Source: UKL13-2 sp038321965 (GTDB lineage: Bacteria; Pseudomonadota; Gammaproteobacteria; Burkholderiales; Usitatibacteraceae). From it: 64,000 nt of DNA. Under the pieces are notes generated by a model. The model ran no database searches and was not told where the DNA came from. It saw nothing but the letters and a program-made list of their open reading frames with translations. The position numbers and the translations under genes were made by a program. Of the stretch, positions 57,353 to 64,000 are shown piece by piece (the first letter of the stretch is position 1; each line of letters starts with the position of its first letter). Location: NCBI GenBank assembly GCA_038321965.1, contig JBBQFL010000009.1:1-64000 (forward strand). The letters are read 5' to 3'.

Positions 57353-58045
57353 TTATCCTGCAGGCACTCGTTCCAGCCGATACCCGGCATTATAAACAGG
57401 CTGCAGGCGGTAGCCGTTTTCAGGCGCAAGATCCAGTTTTTTTCTGATGCGCGACACATGGGTGTCGATGGTTCTCGACAATTCTGAAACCGTTCGCCCC
57501 CAAACAACTTTCGCGATGATTTCGCGTGAGATCAATTTGCCCGCATTCTTGAACAGGAAAAGCGCCAGCTCAAATTCCTTCGACGTGAGTTCGACCATCT
57601 TGTCGGAGCAATACGCCTGTCTTCCCGAAGGGTCAAATCGAAACGTGCCGAAGACTTCTTCGCTGGAACCAATCGAAGCATCCTGCAAGCGTCTTGTGAC
57701 AGTCTTGATACGCGCCAACAGCTCCAGATGACGAACCGGCTTGACTAGATAGTCATCTGCACCCGCATCCAACGCACTGACGACATCAATTTCGGCATCG
57801 CGAATGGTTATGAACATAACCGGCGCGGCCACATGAAACTGCGTTTTCAATTGCTTGAGCACGTCCAATCCGGTCATGCCCGGAACCACCCAGTCGAGCA
57901 AAAACACATCAATTTCACGAAGCGATTTGTACGCGAGTAACTGTGCACCTGTCACAAAAACCGCGACCTCATGATTGGCGTCTCGGAGCCATTTTTCCAT
58001 GACAGCACCGACCGCGGGATCATCCTCCAGTACTGCAATAAACAT
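57353..58045 (-). CDS. OmpR-family response regulator, second copy
   Basis: 230 residues from the ATG at 58045. Receiver with Asp51 in FLLDWVVPGMTG, K in YLVKPVRH. Winged-helix DNA-binding domain (LTSKEFELALFLFKNAGKL, SRTIDTHVSRIRKKLDLA). About half identical by eye to the next regulator, with the same layout, so this is a tandem duplication. Both keep the phospho-acceptor. They may bind related sites or form heterodimers under the one CHASE2 kinase. Confidence 0.92.
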   Translation of the reverse strand: MFIAVLEDDPAVGAVMEKWLRDANHEVAVFVTGAQLLAYKSLREIDVFLLDWVVPGMTGLDVLKQLKTQFHVAAPVMFITIRDAEIDVVSALDAGADDYLVKPVRHLELLARIKTVTRRLQDASIGSSEEVFGTFRFDPSGRQAYCSDKMVELTSKEFELALFLFKNAGKLISREIIAKVVWGRTVSELSRTIDTHVSRIRKKLDLAPENGYRLQPVYNAGYRLERVPAG

Positions 58046-58219
58046 GACGAATTCCGTTGTTAAACATTCATGTGCATATTGAGTTGCCGCCAAACGTGGG
58101 TTCTAACCGCGGGGTGAATTTTGCCTTCAAGGCTATTGTTGCGCAACGGCGGCCACCGAAGTTGATTTTACAATGCTGACACAGTCCAAGACGCTGGTCA
58201 CGGGGATTGAAATCGCCTG

Positions 58220-59395
58220 TCAGCGCAGCGCTTTCATGCCTTCTTCCAAACCCTTGGCCGTCATTGGAAACATGCGATCTTCCATCAATTCACGCACCAT
58301 CTTGATCGACTGGGTCCACGGCCAGTGGGCCTCTTGGGTCGGGTTAATCCAGATGGCACGGCGATATAGATCCGTCAGTCGCTTGAGCCAGACCATGCCA
58401 GTCTCGTCATTCCAGTGCTCAACGCTGCCGCCGGGCTGCAATATTTCATACGGACTCATGGTGGCGTCGCCGACGATGATCAGCTTGTAGTCGTGGCCGT
58501 ATTTGTGCAACACATCGAAAGTGGAAAATTTTTCGCTGTGCCGCAAACGGTTATTGCGCCACACCGATTCGTAGATGAAATTGTGAAAATAAAAATATTC
58601 GAGATGCTTGAATTCGGTCTTGCAAGCCGAAAACAGTTCCTCACAGCGATGCACGTAGTCGTCCATCGAGCCGCCGATATCCAGAAACAGCAGCACCTTC
58701 ACCTTGTTGTGCCGCTCTGGCACCAGCTTCAGGTCGAGGAAGCCGGCATTGTGCGCAGTGGAACGGATGGTGCCATCCATATCCAGCTCTTCTTCGGCGC
58801 CTTCGCGGGCAAATTTGCGCAGCCTGCGCAGTGCCAATTGGATATTGCGAATACCTAATTCAACGTTGTCGTCGTAATCGCGAAACTCCCGCCGATCCCA
58901 GACCTTCACCGCGCTGCGATTGCGCGAGCCCTCCTGGCCGATGCGCACACCCTCGGGGTTGTAGCCATAAGCGCCAAACGGCGACGTTCCCGCGGTGCCA
59001 ATCCACTTCGAGCCGCCTTGATGGCGTTCTTTTTGCTCGGCAAGTCGTTGCCTGAGCGTCTCCATCAATTTGTCCCAGCCGCCCAGCGCTTTGACCTGTG
59101 CTTTTTCTTCTTCTGACAACAGGCGCTCGGCGAGCTTCTTCAGCCACTCCTCGGGAATGTCTGCCGGCAACACGGCGTCGAGCGCTTCCACGCCTTTGAA
59201 GTACGCCGCAAAGGCGCGATCAAAACGGTCAAAATTGGCCTCGTCTTTCACCAGACAGATGCGCGACAAATGGTAGAAGTCATCCACGCTGCCGTGTATC
59301 ACGCCCCGCTCCATTGCCTCGCACAGCATCAGGTATTCCTTCACCGATACTGGCAGGCCACTTTGTTTCAGGGAGAGGAAGAAATCGATCAACAT
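58220..59395 (-). CDS. VWA (CoxE-like) protein
   Basis: 391 residues. C-terminal von Willebrand A domain with the metal-ion-dependent adhesion site DIGGS starting at Asp239 (FLDIGGSMDD) and a later Thr/Asp pair (GDATMSPYE). The N-terminal helical part is typical of CoxE-like partners of MoxR ATPases. Such pairs act as metal-chaperone or enzyme-activating machines. The partner ATPase is at 60047-60889, with a GNAT gene between. Confidence 0.88.
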   Translation of the reverse strand: MLIDFFLSLKQSGLPVSVKEYLMLCEAMERGVIHGSVDDFYHLSRICLVKDEANFDRFDRAFAAYFKGVEALDAVLPADIPEEWLKKLAERLLSEEEKAQVKALGGWDKLMETLRQRLAEQKERHQGGSKWIGTAGTSPFGAYGYNPEGVRIGQEGSRNRSAVKVWDRREFRDYDDNVELGIRNIQLALRRLRKFAREGAEEELDMDGTIRSTAHNAGFLDLKLVPERHNKVKVLLFLDIGGSMDDYVHRCEELFSACKTEFKHLEYFYFHNFIYESVWRNNRLRHSEKFSTFDVLHKYGHDYKLIIVGDATMSPYEILQPGGSVEHWNDETGMVWLKRLTDLYRRAIWINPTQEAHWPWTQSIKMVRELMEDRMFPMTAKGLEEGMKALR

Positions 59396-59450
59396 TTTAC
59401 GTAGAACGCCTATTGGTGCGGTGTTTCAGGATTTTTTGCCTGAAGAGGCG

Positions 59451-60047
59451 CTAGGGGCGCGGAGTTTCAATATGATATTGCAGGTTTCGTTTCGCGCCCG
59501 GCCATTCGCTCGCGATGATGCTGTAGACGCAAGAGTCGCGAATGGTGCCGTCTGGCATCAGGCCATGATTGCGCCGCACACCATCCAGCTTTGCGCCCAG
59601 CCGCTCGATCGCGGCGCGAGAGCGAACGTTGAAAAAATTCGTGCAGAACTCGACCGCGATGGCGTCTTTCGACTCAAATGCATGCTGGAGAAGCAGCAGT
59701 TTGCATTCGCTATTGATGGCGGTACGCTGCGCACTTTGCGCGTACCACGTAAAACCGATCTCCAGGTGCCGATGCGCAGCCTCGATAAAGCAATAGCGCG
59801 TGCAACCGACGATTTTTCCATCGCTGAGACGGCGGACCACGAACGGCATGGATCGTCCCGCCGCACGCTCTGCCAGTGCGGTTTCCACATAGGCCCCGGT
59901 TTTGTCCGGTGTCGGCACACTTGTAAACCACAGCTTCCACAGTTCACCGTCCGCCGTCGCCGCACGCAGATCATCGGCGTGCTTGGCCTCCAGCGGCAGC
60001 AACGCCGCAAACTTGCCTTGCAGCGTGATCGGTTCAATCCAGCTCAC
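59451..60047 (-). CDS. GNAT acetyltransferase (RimJ/RimL-like)
   Basis: 198 residues. GNAT fold of the RimJ/RimL branch: LQGKFAALLPLEAKHADDLR at the start, GCTRYCFIEAAHRHLEIGFTWY for the strand pair, and the acetyl-CoA region from SECKLLLLQHAF with SRAAIERLGAKLDGVRRN. Its first base overlaps the MoxR stop, and the VWA gene follows 55 bases later. Target unknown; the position inside a MoxR-VWA operon suggests it acts with that machine or on the same protein. Confidence 0.87.
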   Translation of the reverse strand: MSWIEPITLQGKFAALLPLEAKHADDLRAATADGELWKLWFTSVPTPDKTGAYVETALAERAAGRSMPFVVRRLSDGKIVGCTRYCFIEAAHRHLEIGFTWYAQSAQRTAINSECKLLLLQHAFESKDAIAVEFCTNFFNVRSRAAIERLGAKLDGVRRNHGLMPDGTIRDSCVYSIIASEWPGAKRNLQYHIETPRP

Positions 60048-60889
60048 TATCGATTTCTTTTGGCGAGGAACACCAATTTTTCGAACAGATGCACGTCCTG
60101 TTCATTCTTCAGCAGCGCGCCATACATCGGCGGAATCAGCTTGCTGGTGTCACCCGACTTTAGCGCCTCGGGCGGAATATCCTCGGCGACTAGCAATTTG
60201 ATCCAGTCCAGTAACTCCGAAGTCGAGGGCTTTTTCTTCAGCCCCGGCATTTCACGAATATCGAAAAACACTTCCATCGCTTCTTTCAACAGTGCCTTCT
60301 TCAAGCCGGGGAAATGCACATCGACAATCTGCTGCATGGTGTTCTTGTCGGGGAAGCGGATGTAATGGAAAAAGCAACGCCGCAGGAACGCATCGGGTAA
60401 TTCCTTTTCGTTGTTGCTGGTGATGAAAATGATCGGCCGGTGTTTCGCAACGACAGTTTCACGGGTTTCGTAGCAATAGAACTCCATACGATCAAGTTCG
60501 CGCAGCAGGTCATTGGGGAACTCAATGTCAGCCTTGTCGATTTCGTCGATCAGCAACACCACCTGCTCATCGGCCTCGAACGCGCGCCACATGGTGCCCT
60601 TGGCGATGTAATTCTTGATGTCCTTGACCTTCTCCTCGCCGAGTTGCGAATCGCGCAGACGCGATACCGCGTCGTACTCATACAGACCCTGTTGCGCCTT
60701 GGTGGTGGACTTGATGTGCCACTGCAAAAGTGGCTTGCCCAGCGCGGCGGCGACTTCCTCGGCGAGCATGGTCTTGCCGGTGCCGGGCTCCCCCTTGATG
60801 AGCAATGGCCGCTGCAAGGTGACGGCGGCGTTGACGGCGAGCTTCAAATCGTCCGTCGCGATATAGTTTTGACTGCCTGTAAACTTCAT
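60047..60889 (-). CDS. MoxR-family AAA+ ATPase
   Basis: 280 residues. Walker A GEPGTGKT at 33-40, Walker B VLLIDEIDKAD near 118, sensor-1 FITSNNEKELPDAFLRRCFF near 160. MoxR ATPases work with VWA proteins to remodel or metallate client enzymes. First gene of the operon MoxR - GNAT - VWA. Confidence 0.93.
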   Translation of the reverse strand: MKFTGSQNYIATDDLKLAVNAAVTLQRPLLIKGEPGTGKTMLAEEVAAALGKPLLQWHIKSTTKAQQGLYEYDAVSRLRDSQLGEEKVKDIKNYIAKGTMWRAFEADEQVVLLIDEIDKADIEFPNDLLRELDRMEFYCYETRETVVAKHRPIIFITSNNEKELPDAFLRRCFFHYIRFPDKNTMQQIVDVHFPGLKKALLKEAMEVFFDIREMPGLKKKPSTSELLDWIKLLVAEDIPPEALKSGDTSKLIPPMYGALLKNEQDVHLFEKLVFLAKRNR

Positions 60890-60941
60890 GGATTAACGCC
60901 GCCTCAAATTGGACACCTACATTATACGTTTGGAGATCACC

Positions 60942-62435
60942 ATGAAGTTTCACCTCGCACTGTTAACGCTCGCCTGCGTGTCAGCGACTGCATCTGCCCA
61001 GACCAGCGTCACCATCTACTCGAGTGCGCAGCCCGGCTCGCTGTCGCCTGCGACATTTCGAAACGGCGGTGAAGGATTTAGCGTGCCGGGCTATGGGGTG
61101 ATCAGACAGTCGCAGGATGTCAACCTGACTCAGGGAAGAACGATCATTCGTATTTCCGATGTACCTGCATTGATCGATCCTACAACCGTATTGTTTGAGT
61201 CGCTGACCGACCCGGCGGGGACACGCGTACTCGAGCAAAGCTTTGAGTTCGATCTCACCAGCACCGCCAAATTGCTGCAGAAATACCTGGATCGTGAAGT
61301 GACTGTGGAGCAAGTGCGCGGCTCGTCCATTGAATCGATCTCTGGGACGCTCATCGGTACGCAAGGTGGCCTGATCGTGCGTATGGCCGACGGCAGCGTG
61401 CGCACCATCAGCAACTACGCAGCGGTGCGACTGGCGGCGTTGCCGGGCGGGCTCATCAGCAAGCCTACGCTGGTCTGGGATGTCGCTACCGGTCGGCCCG
61501 GGTTGCACAAATCGCGTTTCAGCTACCAGACCGGCGGCATCACCTGGTGGACCGATTACAACCTCACCCTATCCGAAGGTACCGGCGCCAACGCCTGCAA
61601 ACTCGACGTAGGGGCGTGGGTGACAATCGTCAACCAAACCGGCGCGACCTTCACCGATGCCAAACTCAAACTGGTTGCTGGCGACGTACAACGTTCACAG
61701 CCACGCATGGAACCTGCAAGGAGCGCCTACAACGGCGCCGTGGCGATGGCGGCGCCAGTCACAGGATTCGCCGAGAAATCGTTTTTCGAATATCACCTTT
61801 ACACGCTGGGCCGCCCCGCCACACTCGCCAACAATTCGACCAAGCAGATAGAACTCTTTCCGACGGCACAAGGGGTGCATTGTGAAAAATCCCTCGTGTA
61901 TTTCGGCCAGGCTGGACAGTATTTTGGCAATTACAGCGCCCCGGTGACTGACCGTAACTTCGGTAACCAGTCGAGCAAGAAAGTCGACGTCTATCTACGC
62001 TTCGCCAATCGCGAGGAAAACAAACTCGGTGTACCGCTTCCTGCGGGCAAGATTCGTGTCGCCAAGCTCGACAGCACAGACCAGTCGCTGGAGTTCATCG
62101 GCGAAGACCTCATCGATCACACGCCCAGAAATGAAACGATACAGGTCAAGCTGGGCAGCGCGTTTGACGTTGTCGGTGAACGGCGTCAGGTCGATTTTCG
62201 ATCAGACGTCAACGCCAAGTGGATTGAAGAGGACATCGAGATCAAAGTGCGCAACCAGAAGAATGAAACGGTCACGGTAATCGTCAAGGAAAATTTCTAT
62301 CGCTGGACGAATTGGTCAATCACGAAAAAGAATCAGGCATTTGAAAAGATCGATTCGCGCACGGTCCATTTTCCGCTCACTATTGCAAAGGAAGATGAGG
62401 GTGTGGTGCGCTTTACGGTGAGGTACACCTGGTAG
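60942..62435 (+). CDS. Secreted DUF4139-type protein
   Basis: 497 residues from the ATG at 60942, where GGAG is seven bases upstream and a signal peptide (FHLALLTLACVSATASAQ) begins. N-terminal part includes VTIYSSAQPGSL and GYGVIRQSQDVNLTQGR. The C-terminal part (about 200-497) is the DUF4139 domain (WWTDYNLTL, WVTIVNQTGATFTDAKLKLV, and the ending GVVRFTVRYTW). Function unknown; probably periplasmic. Divergent from the MoxR operon. Confidence 0.85.
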   Translation: MKFHLALLTLACVSATASAQTSVTIYSSAQPGSLSPATFRNGGEGFSVPGYGVIRQSQDVNLTQGRTIIRISDVPALIDPTTVLFESLTDPAGTRVLEQSFEFDLTSTAKLLQKYLDREVTVEQVRGSSIESISGTLIGTQGGLIVRMADGSVRTISNYAAVRLAALPGGLISKPTLVWDVATGRPGLHKSRFSYQTGGITWWTDYNLTLSEGTGANACKLDVGAWVTIVNQTGATFTDAKLKLVAGDVQRSQPRMEPARSAYNGAVAMAAPVTGFAEKSFFEYHLYTLGRPATLANNSTKQIELFPTAQGVHCEKSLVYFGQAGQYFGNYSAPVTDRNFGNQSSKKVDVYLRFANREENKLGVPLPAGKIRVAKLDSTDQSLEFIGEDLIDHTPRNETIQVKLGSAFDVVGERRQVDFRSDVNAKWIEEDIEIKVRNQKNETVTVIVKENFYRWTNWSITKKNQAFEKIDSRTVHFPLTIAKEDEGVVRFTVRYTW

Positions 62436-62475
62436 GTGGCGGTACGCGTCCCACTGGCCAGACTTGGATGAGTCG

Positions 62476-64000
62476 CTAGTGAAACTCACGCGTGCTGAAA
62501 TCCAGCTCGCCCAGCATCGCGCTCTGGTCAATAAGTTTCCCCGCAATCAGGTGCACAACCTCTCCTTGCCGCTCAACACGCCCGGCCACAAATAACAATT
62601 TGGCGTGCACCAATGGGCTGCGTTGCCGGGCAGCGACATGCGACCAAACCACGACATTTACGTAGCCGGTCTCGTCCTCAAGCGTGACAAACACCGTACC
62701 CTTGGCAGTACCGGGGCGCTGTCGGCAGGTGACTAATCCACTGGTGCGGATCAGTTGGCCGGAGCGGGCATTCTTTACCTCCTCGGCACTGCGTATGCGT
62801 TGTGCCGCGAGAGCAGGCCGCAACAGCGCCAATGGATGACGGCGTAGCGACACACCGACGCTACGAAAGTCGGCGAAGATATCATCGGCTTCCGTGGGCG
62901 GAATCAATGTCGCCACGTCCGTGTCGGCTGGTGCCGTGAAAAGTTTGGTGTCACGCTCCAGCCCCAATGCCTCCCACAGCGCATCACGACGATGGCCAAT
63001 CAGCGTATGAAAGGCGTCAGCCGAGGCAAGCGCTTTAATTTCCGAGTGGGACAATCCGGCGCGGCGCTGAAGATCGGCAATGTCGATGAAAGCAGCGTGG
63101 GCACGTGCGGCCACGAGTCGTTCTGCTGCAGTCGTACTTAACTGGCTCACCATCCTGAGCCCCAGGCGTATTTGCGGATTTCCCGGCCCTGTCAGTGCGC
63201 AGTCGACAGTACTGATCATCACGTCCACTGGCAGCACGGTCACACCGTGCCGCTGCGCATCCTGTACCAGTTGTGCCGGGGAATAAAACCCCAGCGGCTG
63301 TGCATTAAGCAAACCGCAGGTGAACGCTGCTGGGTGATGACATTTCAACCAACTGGAAACGTAGACCAGCAGCGCAAAGCTGGCCGCGTGCGATTCCGGA
63401 AAACCGTATTCGCCGAAGCCTTGCATCTGCTTGTATAAACGCTCGGCGAATTCTTCTTCATAGCCGCGCTCGCGCATGCCATCCACCAGCTTGTCACGAA
63501 ATTTTTCAAGGCCACCTTTGCGTTTCCAGGCAGCCATGGCGCGGCGCAACTTGTCGGCCTCGCCCGCGGTGAACCCGGCAGCGACCATCGCCAACTTCAT
63601 CACCTGCTCCTGAAAAATCGGCACACCAAGCGTGCGCTCCAGTACTGCTTTCACCGCATCGCTGGGATATTTAAACTCCTCTCCGTTGCGCCGCTTCAGG
63701 TACGGGTGCACCATGCCGCCCTGTATTGGCCCCGGCCGGACGATGGCTACCTCAATGACCAGATCGTAAAAGCACGCTGGCTTCAACCGCGGCAGCATGC
63801 TCATCTGCGCGCGCGATTCGATCTGAAATACACCGATGGTATCGGCATGCTGGATCATGCGGTAAGTGGCCGCATCATCCGGGGGAATATCCTGCATCAC
63901 CATTGGCTTGCCACGCCAACCGCCAATAAGATCAAGTGTTTTGCGTATCGCCGTCAACATGCCCAGGGCCAGCACATCCACTTTCAGCAGCCCGAGCGCA
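62476..64000 (-). CDS. dnaE2: Error-prone DNA polymerase DnaE2, C-terminal part
   Basis: 508 codons visible; the gene continues past the window edge. Family marks: DVLALGMLTAIRKTL, MIQHADTIGVFQIESRAQM, RPGPIQGGMVHPYL, FGEYGFPESHAASFALLVY and the C-terminal OB-fold (GLVTCRQRPGTAKGTVFVTL). The FPESHA motif and lack of a tau-binding tail distinguish DnaE2 from DnaE1. It works with ImuA and ImuB in damage-induced mutagenesis; those genes would lie beyond the edge, before it. Confidence 0.92.
   Translation of the reverse strand, partial: ALGLLKVDVLALGMLTAIRKTLDLIGGWRGKPMVMQDIPPDDAATYRMIQHADTIGVFQIESRAQMSMLPRLKPACFYDLVIEVAIVRPGPIQGGMVHPYLKRRNGEEFKYPSDAVKAVLERTLGVPIFQEQVMKLAMVAAGFTAGEADKLRRAMAAWKRKGGLEKFRDKLVDGMRERGYEEEFAERLYKQMQGFGEYGFPESHAASFALLVYVSSWLKCHHPAAFTCGLLNAQPLGFYSPAQLVQDAQRHGVTVLPVDVMISTVDCALTGPGNPQIRLGLRMVSQLSTTAAERLVAARAHAAFIDIADLQRRAGLSHSEIKALASADAFHTLIGHRRDALWEALGLERDTKLFTAPADTDVATLIPPTEADDIFADFRSVGVSLRRHPLALLRPALAAQRIRSAEEVKNARSGQLIRTSGLVTCRQRPGTAKGTVFVTLEDETGYVNVVVWSHVAARQRSPLVHAKLLFVAGRVERQGEVVHLIAGKLIDQSAMLGELDFSTREFH

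Noticed and set aside
1..64000. CRISPR arrays, tRNA or rRNA genes, prophage or transposase genes
   Set aside because: None seen. Repeats found are isolated palindromes, not regularly spaced arrays, and no integrase or transposase motif appears in the ORFs.

Overview
The window looks like chromosome of a Gram-negative betaproteobacterium, most likely Burkholderiales or a close relative. The clues are the DUF1631 protein, the Csu-type chaperone-usher genes, a DnaE2 polymerase and the style of the kinases. Genus cannot be called from sequence alone. Genes are dense, often with ATGA or TGATG overlaps. I saw no tRNA, rRNA, CRISPR array, integrase or transposase.

Layout. (1) 1-3574: archaic chaperone-usher pilus operon (spore-coat-U pilin tail, chaperone, usher, second pilin). 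(2) 3575-6810: decaying DNA, with a relic of a kinase ATPase domain, a DUF1631 gene cut by one in-frame stop inside a 72-bp tandem duplication, and a stem-loop. (3) 6823-37210: a signalling island of about 30 kb. It opens with three consecutive hybrid histidine kinases that share almost the same kinase-plus-receiver half but carry different sensors (Cache, an unidentified periplasmic domain with five PAS, and a solute-binding fold with one PAS). A wrecked kinase pseudogene follows, then a KaiC-KaiB-PAS kinase operon, a receiver-GGDEF-EAL protein, and on the minus strand a kinase, a CheY-like regulator, a REC-GAF-PAS kinase and a NarX/NarL-type pair. The island closes with a GAF-PAS-GGDEF cyclase and a GGDEF-EAL phosphodiesterase. 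(4) 37211-45046: defence block made of an apparent lptE relic, a VapBC toxin-antitoxin pair with a perfect 31-bp operator, and a complete type I Wadjet (JetABCD) anti-plasmid system. (5) 45231-58045: a Tricorn-like S41 peptidase, a CHASE2 adenylate cyclase, an MBL-fold hydrolase, and a minus-strand cluster of two OmpR-type regulators, a LysM-FecR secreted protein and a CHASE2 histidine kinase. (6) 58220-64000: MoxR ATPase, GNAT acetyltransferase and VWA protein operon, a DUF4139 secreted protein, and the C-terminal part of DnaE2.

How it works together: the island joins many extracellular and cytoplasmic sensors to phosphotransfer, cyclic-di-GMP turnover and (region 5) cAMP synthesis. Most terminal receivers have no DNA-binding output and no Hpt protein in the window, so their targets lie elsewhere. 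Several genes are interrupted by single stop codons or survive as fragments, showing active duplication and decay of kinase genes here. The defence block is classical apart from its setting. The best candidates for undescribed biology are the KaiC-KaiB-kinase operon, the CHASE2/FecR/dual-regulator cluster beside a CHASE2 cyclase, and the sensor-swapped hybrid kinase array.
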